Below are positions 48,138 through 56,422 of a stretch of DNA of 64,000 nucleotides, piece after piece. This DNA comes from Enterovibrio baiacu. GTDB lineage: Bacteria; Pseudomonadota; Gammaproteobacteria; Enterobacterales; Vibrionaceae. Positions within the stretch are counted from its first letter, which is position 1, and every line of letters starts with the position of its first letter. The notes under the pieces were generated by a model. The model was not told where the DNA came from and did no database searches. It saw nothing but the letters and a program-made list of their open reading frames with translations. The position numbers were made by a program, and so were the translations under genes. The stretch spans positions 124,001-188,000 of the forward strand of contig NZ_SCHN01000012.1 of assembly GCF_004120195.1 (NCBI RefSeq), written 5' to 3'.

Positions 48138-48764
48138 TTACAGCGAAAGCACGGAGGCTGTGATCAGCCCTTGCGCACAAAAATAGGTCGTCATAACAAG
48201 AAGAACAGACGCTTTAAATGGCCCTTTGAATCGCTCAAATGCCAAGATGGTATCGGACATCATAAACAACAACGCACCGCCAAAGGCATAGGCCGCAGGC
48301 TGTGTACCCGCATTCATCCAAAACTCACCCGCTCCCCATGCCATTTGCGCGATAACGGCAATGTAAATACCCACAGGGATGAGCAATGCGCCAAGGTTTG
48401 GCAGCAGCAATAAGAAAACAATGACGCTGGCAGCCCCAATCAAAGAAGGTAACCACCACACCATCGACCCTTCAAAGCTTTGCCAGAACGCGACGCTGTA
48501 GATGATATGCGCCACGAGAAAGCTCAACAAACCGGGAATGAAGCGGTCTTTTGGCAGCATTAAAAACACATCGCCAAACAGTGAAAACAGCAAGCCTGCC
48601 AAGATCAGATAGGTATACCCGTTTGGCTCTCCGCCAAAAACGGCAATAAGCATCATCAACGCGATCGTTAATGGCTTAAAAAGATAAAATTGCCAGCGCG
48701 GTCCTTTATAGGCGGCATTGATATGCAGCACCCCTGAACAACAAACGGCCAACCAACTCAGCAT
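48138..48764 (-). CDS. YhhN family membrane protein (lysoplasmalogenase-like)
   Basis: 208 aa with about eight hydrophobic helices. Family motifs: LAGLLFSLFGDVFLML with the conserved Asp and GALLFMMSDTILAFERF with the second Asp. Eukaryotic members (TMEM86) cleave the vinyl ether of lysoplasmalogens; the bacterial role is not settled. AAGGGAATG precedes the ATG. E. coli yhhN lies in the same ftsY/rsmD neighbourhood. Confidence 0.9.
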   Translation of the reverse strand: MLSWLAVCCSGVLHINAAYKGPRWQFYLFKPLTIALMMLIAVFGGEPNGYTYLILAGLLFSLFGDVFLMLPKDRFIPGLLSFLVAHIIYSVAFWQSFEGSMVWWLPSLIGAASVIVFLLLLPNLGALLIPVGIYIAVIAQMAWGAGEFWMNAGTQPAAYAFGGALLFMMSDTILAFERFKGPFKASVLLVMTTYFCAQGLITASVLSL

Positions 48765-48973
48765 GTTTTCATTCCCTTAAAATCAAGCCAACCAAGTCTA
48801 GAGATGACATAAAGAAAGTCCACCGTACACCTCTCAGAAAGCGAACAACACATCAAAAGCCAAAATCAGCCCCACATTGAGGGACAGCTCATACCCTTTA
48901 GGATCCGCGCCTTGCTCTACCCAAGTCCCCCCACGGGAAGCACGAGATTTCAACTCTATTAGGCATCAGACAA

Positions 48974-49007
48974 TAAAAAAGCAGGCTCCTTTAACGGGCC
49001 TGCTTTC
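48974..49007 (-). terminator. terminator after the DUF4145-like gene
   Basis: Stem AAAGCAGGC / GCCTGCTTT with an 11-base loop; on the minus strand followed by six T residues. 32 bases after the stop. Confidence 0.82.
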
Positions 49008-49038
49008 GTTTGTTTGTATTCATTAGGATGGAACGCGA

Positions 49039-49401
49039 CTAACTGCCGACAATGTGTCGCCAGTTTTCGATATAGAACCATACCGCGCCCGCTGTGACGG
49101 CGAAAATGAGGAAAAAAGCCATTCGCCAAATCATTCGATTACTGCGAGGCTGCAATTCTTTTTCGCACTGCTTGCAGGCAGAAACAAACCCACGCATGTC
49201 ATCCACTTCGTAGCCATCTTCATGCACAGCTTTATTTCGGACGGTTGCAACAAACCTAAGTTTCGCAATCACGTCATGGGGTAAGCGCTCTTGGCAGCTC
49301 GATACCAGCTCATGAAGCCCACGGCCTTGAGCGTGGTAATGCTCCTTGAGCAGCCGTTCTAAACGACGACTATTTCTCACTACGACAGCAATATCATCCA
49401 T
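49039..49401 (-). CDS. hypothetical protein, DUF4145-like domain with C-terminal membrane helix
   Basis: 120 aa, AGGAGGT directly upstream of the ATG. The N-terminal 80 residues are helical with the R-N-x-A-V-H-E motif (FVATVRNKAVHEDGYEVDD) seen in DUF4145/HEPN-like proteins; residues 92-112 form one membrane helix (FFLIFAVTAGAVWFYI). HEPN-like RxxxxH motifs can mark RNases, here R-N-K-A-V-H; activity is unproven. Monocistronic, flanked by its own terminator. Confidence 0.65.
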   Translation of the reverse strand: MDDIAVVVRNSRRLERLLKEHYHAQGRGLHELVSSCQERLPHDVIAKLRFVATVRNKAVHEDGYEVDDMRGFVSACKQCEKELQPRSNRMIWRMAFFLIFAVTAGAVWFYIENWRHIVGS

Positions 49402-49625
49402 GCTGACCTCCTTGGGCGTCGGGTCTCATACCCTTTATACCTTCATTTCATTAGCTTACGTCAATTCGACGGAAATGAGAAAATCCTTTAACTTCGTTTA
49501 CATTCACTGCAACGACTGACTATATGAGTGCGATTGATCACGAAACCAATTGCACTAAGGTTTGCACGGGTAGAGTCTGAAGTAGACTCATGCTCGACTT
49601 CTTCAGGCCGGAACAGGAGAACACC

Positions 49626-49964
49626 GTGCCAATTTCTTTGATTTTACTCTTAGTTGCGTTGGCCGTGATTTCGACAGTGTATTTTTTCCTGTCGTTTCAA
49701 AAACACTCTCTCGGCAAAGGCGCAGAAGAGCGCGCCATTGATATCCGCATCTTAGACAAACAGTCTGTTGCGCTGCCTTCTCCAGAGCAGCACGAAGATC
49801 CAGAAGAGTATTGGATCTACGTTCAGCCTTTGGCTGGCGGCCCTAAGCGCGAATTCCAAGTGGGCGTTCATTACTACCATGCACTTCAGCCGGGTGATTG
49901 CGGCACATTGACCTACAAAGGGTTACAGTTCCTGCATTTCGCAAAGCTACAACGCGTCGATTAA
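49626..49964 (+). CDS. DUF2500 family membrane-anchored protein (YhhM-like)
   Basis: 112 aa from a GTG at 49626 with CAGGAG seven bases upstream; an ATG at 49590 would add 12 residues but has no ribosome site and is preceded by a hairpin (GAGTCT/AGACTC). One N-terminal membrane helix (PISLILLLVALAVISTVYFF) and a soluble domain ending GDCGTLTYKGLQFLHF, the DUF2500 signature. Function unknown; E. coli yhhM is also near rsmD-ftsY. Confidence 0.82.
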   Translation: MPISLILLLVALAVISTVYFFLSFQKHSLGKGAEERAIDIRILDKQSVALPSPEQHEDPEEYWIYVQPLAGGPKREFQVGVHYYHALQPGDCGTLTYKGLQFLHFAKLQRVD

Positions 49965-49986
49965 TGCCACACGGCAACATCACCCT

Positions 49987-50017
49987 AAAACGCGGAGACG
50001 AAGGTTTCCGCGTTTTT
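49987..50017. terminator. terminator between the DUF2500 and acyltransferase genes
   Basis: Stem AAAACGCGGA / TCCGCGTTTT, T run, between convergent genes. Confidence 0.85.
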
Positions 50018-50046
50018 ATTTTAGCGCCGCCACAGGCCGTTTTGCC

Positions 50047-51048
50047 TTATGGCACCAGCCATGCCGTCCACCGCGATGACGAGAGCACGCGGCTTGTCCA
50101 ATAGGACAACACAAACACCACTAACGTCACTAATGGAATGGTCAGCCATGCCATATCAAACGTGCCACCCCATTCACGAATAGGCCACAAGAAAATCGGA
50201 TGAATGAGATAAATCCCCAAAGATTGACGGCTTAATGCGACGAGACGTTGCTGACGCTTTGGTGAAATCCGTTCAGCCCAATGTTTACAAAGGCCAAATA
50301 CCATGGCTGCGATCAGCACGGTGTTGATGGTTTTATAAGAGAACCACCCCGCGCTGGTGTATCTACCTTGCAATGCACTCTGGCTAAGCGCCGTGTATTC
50401 CGTGGCGACGAGCGCGAGAAGCCCAGTAAAGAGCAGCCCTTTGATTGGAATATCATTTCGATGAAGCGCCAATCCCAGCAGCAAATACCCGCCATAAAGC
50501 AGTAAATCTTCCACTATCCCTAAATTCAAACCCGCTAAGCGAAACGTACAAAGCGCAATCCACACCCCAAGCAAGGTATTAAAGTAACGCGGGTCTTGGT
50601 GCTGAGCCGCAGGCCTAAGCAAGGGAATAACGACATACAGCGGCAGAAAATAGTAGAAAAAGCCGAGGTGATAATAGGTTTCTTGCTGCGGAAACGCCGT
50701 TAGTCGCGCGATCGTTTCAGTCCAATTGACACCGTCTAACGAAACCGCCGCCAGCAGCCCATAAAACAAGGACCAAATAAGAAAGGGCACAAACACCTTC
50801 ATGACCCGACGACGGACAAAGTATGACGCTGAAAATGGCCGAGTGTCCGATAGCATTAATGCACCTGTGATCATGATAAATACAGGCACAGCCCATCGAC
50901 TTGCGCCGTTGATCAACACCGCGGATACCCAATCAGAATCAGGGATCTGCCCTAACAAGTGACGATAGGGGCCAAGGACATGAATGGCGATCACAGCAAC
51001 GGCAGCCACAACACGAAGTAGCTCAACATAGAAGATTTTTTTCTGCAT
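50047..51048 (-). CDS. acyltransferase 3 family integral membrane protein
   Basis: 333 aa, about ten membrane helices. N-terminal family motif FYVELLRVVAAVAVIAIHVLG (with the conserved Arg and His), RRVMKVFVPFLIWSLFYG, and the C-terminal SLGIYLIHPIFLW. This family adds acetyl or succinyl groups to envelope sugars (OafA, WecH types). The closest resemblance is to the WecH/YiaH group, but no glycan-synthesis gene is adjacent, so the substrate is unknown. Confidence 0.85.
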   Translation of the reverse strand: MQKKIFYVELLRVVAAVAVIAIHVLGPYRHLLGQIPDSDWVSAVLINGASRWAVPVFIMITGALMLSDTRPFSASYFVRRRVMKVFVPFLIWSLFYGLLAAVSLDGVNWTETIARLTAFPQQETYYHLGFFYYFLPLYVVIPLLRPAAQHQDPRYFNTLLGVWIALCTFRLAGLNLGIVEDLLLYGGYLLLGLALHRNDIPIKGLLFTGLLALVATEYTALSQSALQGRYTSAGWFSYKTINTVLIAAMVFGLCKHWAERISPKRQQRLVALSRQSLGIYLIHPIFLWPIREWGGTFDMAWLTIPLVTLVVFVLSYWTSRVLSSSRWTAWLVP

Positions 51049-51413
51049 CTCTCTACTCTACCGCGAGTCTCCTTTCGTTACCTCTTCCTCCCACAAAAAT
51101 ACTGTCATTTTTTAAGCAAATTACGCTTGCCCCAATCGCTTTTTGATAAGAAATCCATGCCGTGGCATTTTTCCTGTTTTATCGATAGATATGTCAGAAA
51201 GATACCGACCAGATACCGAGACCTAGCGAATAAACGTGGGCTGTGACTTCTACTCAACTGGTTGAGTAAATAAACGAGAAGCGGCATAAAAATAGTCAAA
51301 CAGTCGGCCTATGCCGGCTGTTTTCTTTTATTGATTGCCAACTCTATGGCACAAACGCAGGGCAGAAATGACGACACATGATATGCTAAATAAAAACCCC
51401 GACGGGATTAGAC
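51049..51413. other. 365-bp intergenic region between the acyltransferase gene and pldB
   Basis: Divergent region. It contains an isolated rightward terminator near its right end (51296-51331) with no rightward gene before it, a TCAACTGGTTGA palindrome near 51253, and an ATGCC/GGCAT hairpin near 51158. A 64-codon leftward frame at 51105-51299 lacks a ribosome site and is not convincing. Confidence 0.5.
51175..51331 (+). ncRNA. candidate small RNA ending at an orphan terminator
   Basis: A hairpin AAACAGTCGGC / GCCGGCTGTTT (one G-U pair) followed by TTTTCTTTTA stands at 51296-51331, but no gene on the plus strand precedes it: the neighbouring gene is leftward and begins at 51048. An intrinsic terminator without an open frame suggests a noncoding transcript. 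The 5' end given is a guess; no clear promoter was identified. Confidence 0.25.
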
Positions 51414-52433
51414 ATGGTAATTGAACACCCTTTTTTATTTACTCGCGAATCTGAGCTTACAGACGCCATGGAAGCGTCTATTGGGCCATTTTGGGCATCG
51501 CGTCAGCAGGGACAGTTCATAGGTAAAGACGGACTGCGCTTGCAGTGGTGCGCTTTTACATCGCCTGAGCACACCAAAGCCATTGTTGTGGTAAACGGCC
51601 GAATTGAGTGCACAGAAAAATACCAAGAAGTTTTCTACGACCTGTTTCAACAGGGGTATGACGTTTACAGCTACGATCACCGCGGCCAAGGTATCAGCCA
51701 CCGTTTGGTGACAGGCAGCGATATCGGACATGTTGTTGAGTTCAACGACTACGTGGACGACCTCGAAGCCTTCATTGATAACGTGGTGACGCAAAAAGTC
51801 CACCAGCAGCGCATGATTTTGGCGCATTCCATGGGAGGCGCGATCGCCACCTTGTATGCAGCGCGTAAACCTGCGGCCATTGATGCCATGGCGCTGAGTG
51901 CCCCTATGCTTGGGATAAACCTTTCGCCCTTGCTACGTGCAACCGCAAAGCCTCTGTGCCGTGTGCTTTCTCAGTTGCAGCACCCTGCAGGGTTTGCACC
52001 CGGTCAGGTGCCGTACTGGGCAAAACCGTTCAAACATAACCTGCTCACGCAGTCTGAAGCGCGTTATCAGTGGTTCAGAGAGCTGTATGAAGAAAACGAG
52101 ACAGTGCAAGTCGGCGGCCCAAGTGCGCAGTGGATTTGGCAAAGCATGACCTCTTGCGAGCATGCGGTGAGCCTTGCGAAAGACATCGACATGCCTATTT
52201 TGATGATGCAGGCCGCCCGCGATGAAATCGTGTGTAACGAGACCATGTTCCGTTTCTACCGCGACAGACAAGCGTCAGGTCAGCCGATTCAATTCCAAAT
52301 CGTGCCAGAGTCACGTCACGAGCTGCTGTTTGAACGTGATGAGATCCGCGACAAAGCACTGACGTATGTACTGACCTTCTTCCGCGCGCAACAGCCCGAT
52401 CAAGAAACCGCGCCTCTTGAGCAAACGGCCTAA
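51414..52433 (+). CDS. pldB: lysophospholipase L2-like alpha/beta hydrolase
   Basis: 339 aa. Nucleophile elbow LAHSMGGAIATLYAA, the oxyanion region VVVNGRIECTEKYQE, YDHRGQGIS, and a C-terminal Asp (ARDEIVC) and His (ESRHELLFE) completing the triad. In E. coli PldB hydrolyses lysophospholipids at the inner membrane. It precedes yigL as in E. coli, which supports the assignment. Confidence 0.92.
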   Translation: MVIEHPFLFTRESELTDAMEASIGPFWASRQQGQFIGKDGLRLQWCAFTSPEHTKAIVVVNGRIECTEKYQEVFYDLFQQGYDVYSYDHRGQGISHRLVTGSDIGHVVEFNDYVDDLEAFIDNVVTQKVHQQRMILAHSMGGAIATLYAARKPAAIDAMALSAPMLGINLSPLLRATAKPLCRVLSQLQHPAGFAPGQVPYWAKPFKHNLLTQSEARYQWFRELYEENETVQVGGPSAQWIWQSMTSCEHAVSLAKDIDMPILMMQAARDEIVCNETMFRFYRDRQASGQPIQFQIVPESRHELLFERDEIRDKALTYVLTFFRAQQPDQETAPLEQTA

Positions 52434-52577
52434 CAGTGTTGCCGCAAACCACCGCACGATATGACGGTTATTTCGACTAAACAGGAAAAAATAACCGTCA
52501 CTTTGATCCCTTTTCTTTATCTCCACCTTGGATACACTGGTTAGGTTAAGAACATCTTCTCTCCTACCGAGGTTTCC

Positions 52578-53384
52578 ATGTACAAAATCGTTGCGTCTGA
52601 CCTTGACGGCACACTGCTGACACCCGACCACAAAATCGCCCCTTATACTCGCGACGTCCTTCAACGTCTTCACAACAAAGGCGAACACTTTGTTTTTGCG
52701 ACTGGTCGTCACCACATTGATGTTGCCAGCATCCGCAAGAACGTGGGCATCCCAGCCTTCATGATCACCTCAAACGGCGCACGCGTGCATGACGCTGACG
52801 ACAACCTCGTATTCAGCCGTAATGTAGACCCAGAGTTGGTTGCTGAACTGATCAAGATGGTGAAAGACGACGAAACCGTCACCATTCACATCTACCGTGA
52901 AAACGACTGGTTGCTAAACCGTGTTGATGAAGATCTGGCTAAATACCACAAAGAATCAGGCTTCAGCTTCACTGAGTTCGACCCAGAAAACCCGCCGTTA
53001 GAAGACATTGCGAAGGTTTTCTTTATTCGTCACGACCATGACTATCTAACGAATTACGAAAAAACCTTCACAGAGAAATTTGGCGACCAAGTTAGCGTCG
53101 CGTTCTCGACGCCATTCTGCTTAGAAGTTATGGCAGCGGGCGTATCGAAAGGTGAAGCATTGAAAGCTGTTGCAGAGCTGAAAGGCTTTAGCTTGGATGA
53201 ATGCATCGCATTCGGTGACGGCATGAACGACGTTGAGATGCTCAGTGCGGCGAAGAAAGGTTTGATCATGGAAACCGCGCACCCACGCGTAAAAGCAACA
53301 TTACCAGACAACGAAGTTATCGGCAGTCATGCAGATGAAGCCGTTGCACGCTACTTAGAGAAACACCTGCTGAACGTGGAATAA
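52578..53384 (+). CDS. yigL: HAD superfamily Cof-type sugar/pyridoxal phosphatase YigL
   Basis: 268 aa. HAD motif I ASDLDGTLL at the N-terminus, motif II TSNGAR, the cap domain in the middle, motif III Lys (VSKGEALKAV) and motif IV FGDGMNDVEML. E. coli YigL dephosphorylates pyridoxal phosphate and sugar phosphates and is a target of the SgrS sugar-stress RNA. GAGG precedes the ATG; 144 bases after pldB on the same strand. Confidence 0.93.
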   Translation: MYKIVASDLDGTLLTPDHKIAPYTRDVLQRLHNKGEHFVFATGRHHIDVASIRKNVGIPAFMITSNGARVHDADDNLVFSRNVDPELVAELIKMVKDDETVTIHIYRENDWLLNRVDEDLAKYHKESGFSFTEFDPENPPLEDIAKVFFIRHDHDYLTNYEKTFTEKFGDQVSVAFSTPFCLEVMAAGVSKGEALKAVAELKGFSLDECIAFGDGMNDVEMLSAAKKGLIMETAHPRVKATLPDNEVIGSHADEAVARYLEKHLLNVE

Positions 53385-53455
53385 GGCCCGCGTAAGCGCC
53401 GCGCAATTTGACGATGGAACACGCGACGCAATCAGCAAACAAAAAGAGCGTGATT

Positions 53456-53485
53456 AAAAGGCAGCCATTCCCCCGCTGCCTTTTT
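53456..53485. terminator. terminator between yigL and the EVE gene
   Basis: Stem AAAAGGCAGC / GCTGCCTTTT with a 9-base loop and T run, between convergent genes. Confidence 0.85.
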
Positions 53486-53535
53486 CTTTGCCCGCCCATT
53501 TCTTGCGTCGATAGCGACAACCTCAGCGGAACAAC

Positions 53536-54000
53536 TCAACGCCCTTTGCTTTCAGACATGGCGATGATTTCATGCCATTGCGATTCCGTCAGCGGCATAA
53601 TACTCAGGCGGTTGCCGCGCTTTACCAAGGGCATCTCTTCCAACGCAGGGTTCGCTTTGATTCGCGCCAGCGACACATAATTGAGGTGTTGGCGGTAAGC
53701 GACATCTACCATGATCCAGCGCGGATTATCCGGTGCGCTTTTCGGGTCGAAGTAGTGGCTTTCAGGATCAAACTGAAAATGATCGGGATACGCCTCTTTC
53801 ACCACTTCCGCAATACCAACGACGCCCACATCCTTACAGGAGGAGTGGTAAATAAACGCCTGATCGCCCACTTTCATGCCATCACGCATCATGTTTCGCG
53901 CCTGATAATTGCGCACACCTTCCCAGCAAGAGACCTTTTGCTGTTTTAAGGTGTCTATAGAAAAAGTGTCAGGCTCGGTTTTTAGTAGCCAGTACGCCAT
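53536..54000 (-). CDS. EVE domain protein
   Basis: 154 aa single-domain EVE protein. Family signatures: MAYWLLKTEPDTFSID at the N-terminus, WEGVRNYQARNMMRDGMKVG, FIYHSSCKDVGVVGIAEV, and the C-terminal RLSIMPLTESQWHEI. EVE domains share the PUA-like fold with YTH and recognise modified bases in DNA or RNA; the ligand here is unknown. GGGGAA before the ATG. Confidence 0.92.
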   Translation of the reverse strand: MAYWLLKTEPDTFSIDTLKQQKVSCWEGVRNYQARNMMRDGMKVGDQAFIYHSSCKDVGVVGIAEVVKEAYPDHFQFDPESHYFDPKSAPDNPRWIMVDVAYRQHLNYVSLARIKANPALEEMPLVKRGNRLSIMPLTESQWHEIIAMSESKGR

Positions 54001-54083
54001 AATTTCCCCGTAAACGATCCATTGATTAATCGGTGACTCACGGTTTTAACCCGTAACGAAAACAAAGAGAAGAGGAATCTCCC

Positions 54084-55637
54084 TTGTTGACCCAATATCG
54101 ACAACGTCTCCACCTGCTCGGCAGCCTATCTGTGATCAGCTTGCTGTCAGCCTGTAGTTTATCGCCTTCTGAACCTGTTGAACTGGGTAATTCCGACCAG
54201 CTCGAGCAAGCTGCACAAACCGCGCCTTCCCATGTCGCCGCCACGCCACAGCGCTTTATGTTGCGCGGCAATGTCACGCTAGGCCACGAAGTCAGCGCCA
54301 TTTCCCCTTGTGGCAGCAAAAACCAATATTGGCTTGAACTGGACGCGAACCTCGCACAAAAAGGCACCATGATGACGCCAAGTCCTTACGCCAGTATTTA
54401 TGGTGAAGTGATTGGTGAATTTGTTCAACCCGCCTCTGACGGCTTTGCTGCCGACTACCCTGCAGTATTTAAAGTCAGCCAGCTAAATCTAATTTCTGCT
54501 GAAATAGATGGCTGTAAGCAAACACGAAACAACACCGTCGCCGCTGGCAATGAGCCGTCATGGTCAGTGTCTATTGATGGCAATACACTCAATTTTAACC
54601 CACTTGGCGGCACGCCTGAGCGCTTCACCTTGTCAGATCGCACTATCACACCCACCTCGCGCACCTACACCGCAAATGGCGCGACCTTGACGCTGAACGC
54701 CAACATCTGTAACGACACCATGAGCGACAGCTTGTATGGCTGGACAGCCACCTTTGATAAAAACGGGAAAGTCTTCAAGGGCTGCGCAACCTTGTCTGCC
54801 GATGACCCAACACAAACGTGGGTCGGCGATTATCAAGGCATAACGCGTCTGGGTAGCATCGCGCTCAGCACCACCCTCACGTTAAACGCCGATCATTCAG
54901 CAAAAACCACCTACCAAGAAGCGGGCGAATCCCCCATTGAGGAAACCGGGGTTTGGCAGCAAGTGAATGATCGCGAAGTCCATGTCATGATGACACGTCA
55001 TCAAGGACGTTTTTTGGTCAGCGAACGCGTATTTACCCGCAACGGTTTTTCACTGCACACCGACAGCGAAGTGGTAAGCGGCCGAAAATACAGCCTTGGC
55101 AAAGAAGGGCTGAGCCTTTCTCTGATGGTTGGCAATCATGCTGAAGCCCGCGATGCATCGGTTAAAAATGGAATTAACGGCTCAGCGACACCCAATTCGA
55201 AGGTAGATGCAGCGTTAAAAGCCTATTTGGGCGATGCACTCGATAAAATCGAACCCACAAGGTATCGCTGGCTGACACAAGATCTGAACCAAGATGGACA
55301 AGACGAATTGCTCGTGATGACCGATTGGTGTGGCAGTGGCGGGTGTACTTTACTGGTGTTCGCCAACAACAAGGGGGACTGGCAGTTCAACAGCCGTGTC
55401 ACGCTGGTGCACTTGCCATTTCAAATGAGCAATGTCACCAGCCAAGGTTGGCACAACCTGATCATGCCGGTGGGCGGCGGTGGCGCGAAACCTGCAACCC
55501 ATGTGCTCGAATTTAACGGTCAACGCTACCCTGGCAATCCATCGACCGCCCCCGAGGTCAGCAAGCCAGACAGCGCCGACACCTACTTGTTTGCCGACGG
55601 TATTTACCCTGCACGAGAAGGCGTAACATTACAATAA
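54084..55637 (+). CDS. multidomain outer-membrane lipoprotein (COG3650/NlpE-like)
   Basis: 517 aa. TTG start (54084 or 54087) with AGAGGA upstream. Signal peptide with lipobox L-L-S-A-C24; Ser after the Cys predicts outer-membrane sorting. Domains by eye: residues 55-145 with GHEVSAISPCGSKNQYWLEL, an NlpE-C/OB-like fold; 150-240 with GNEPSWSVSIDG and CNDTMSD...GCA, the COG3650 pattern; 245-360, an NlpE-N-like barrel (TWVGDYQGITRLGSIAL) that lacks the CxxC motif of NlpE; and 375-500 with DLNQDGQDELLVM, a FG-GAP or EF-hand-like segment. Envelope role inferred, function unknown. Confidence 0.8.
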   Translation: MLTQYRQRLHLLGSLSVISLLSACSLSPSEPVELGNSDQLEQAAQTAPSHVAATPQRFMLRGNVTLGHEVSAISPCGSKNQYWLELDANLAQKGTMMTPSPYASIYGEVIGEFVQPASDGFAADYPAVFKVSQLNLISAEIDGCKQTRNNTVAAGNEPSWSVSIDGNTLNFNPLGGTPERFTLSDRTITPTSRTYTANGATLTLNANICNDTMSDSLYGWTATFDKNGKVFKGCATLSADDPTQTWVGDYQGITRLGSIALSTTLTLNADHSAKTTYQEAGESPIEETGVWQQVNDREVHVMMTRHQGRFLVSERVFTRNGFSLHTDSEVVSGRKYSLGKEGLSLSLMVGNHAEARDASVKNGINGSATPNSKVDAALKAYLGDALDKIEPTRYRWLTQDLNQDGQDELLVMTDWCGSGGCTLLVFANNKGDWQFNSRVTLVHLPFQMSNVTSQGWHNLIMPVGGGGAKPATHVLEFNGQRYPGNPSTAPEVSKPDSADTYLFADGIYPAREGVTLQ

Positions 55638-55714
55638 ACGCGCAACGATGCCGCCAATAACCCAGTGTTGATGGCGGCATATTCACATGAAACATGAGCC
55701 TGACTGAGGAACAC

Positions 55715-56344
55715 ATGGCGCCATCAACACATTCACCACAAACAAAACCCGCACCGTGTTCTGGTTGTGGCTTTCACTACAACTGCCTGTGTGACGCAGT
55801 GCCAAGACTCGACAGCCAAGTGCGTATTGATCTATTAATGCACGAAACAGAAACCGAACGCGCCACCAACACAGGGCAATTGCTTGAAGCCTGCTTGCCC
55901 CATTGTCGCCGCCATGTTTGGCAACGGAAAGATCCCCCGATCGAATTGCTGACCTTGCTGGCCGATCCTGCCGCAGAACCTGTATTGGTTTTTTTAAGCG
56001 ACGATGCCGTGCCACTCGAGCAGATCACAACGCGTCGCCGCTCTAAACCAGAAGCCAAGCCCATCCACTTCATCATTTTGGACGCGACATGGCAGCAGGC
56101 GAAGAAAATGCGCAATAAGAGCCCGTGGCTGCAAGACATTCCCACCGTGGTCCTACCCTCAGGTTTGGTGACGGAATACAGCTTACGACGCAACCAGCCC
56201 GAGGGTGCGCTATGTACCTGCGAAGTCGGTATTGTTTTGATGAAGGCGATGGGTGAAGAAGAAAATGCAGAGAAAGTAGACCAATACTTTCATCACTTTA
56301 TGGACACGTTTGACGCCGACAGACAACACAAATCCGTGCGGTAG
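55715..56344 (+). CDS. DTW domain tRNA-uridine aminocarboxypropyltransferase
   Basis: 209 aa from the ATG at 55715 with TGAGGA just upstream; an ATG at 55694 has no ribosome site. N-terminal cysteine cluster CSGCGFHYNCLCD (zinc-like), and the DTW signature ILDATWQQAKKM followed by YSLRRNQPEGALCTCE. TapT/YfiP-type enzymes add an acp group from SAM to uridine-47 of tRNAs. Follows the lipoprotein gene by 77 bases. Confidence 0.9.
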   Translation: MAPSTHSPQTKPAPCSGCGFHYNCLCDAVPRLDSQVRIDLLMHETETERATNTGQLLEACLPHCRRHVWQRKDPPIELLTLLADPAAEPVLVFLSDDAVPLEQITTRRRSKPEAKPIHFIILDATWQQAKKMRNKSPWLQDIPTVVLPSGLVTEYSLRRNQPEGALCTCEVGIVLMKAMGEEENAEKVDQYFHHFMDTFDADRQHKSVR

Positions 56345-56422
56345 TCAGTGGTCTGACGCTTGCCTTTGTGCTGGTCTGACCTTAATGTTAGAAGATGGTG
56401 TCTGCAAAAGGGAAATGCACAC

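Noticed and set aside
51105-51299. 64-codon leftward frame upstream of pldB
   Set aside because: No ribosome site, no family likeness, and it overlaps the region of the orphan terminator.
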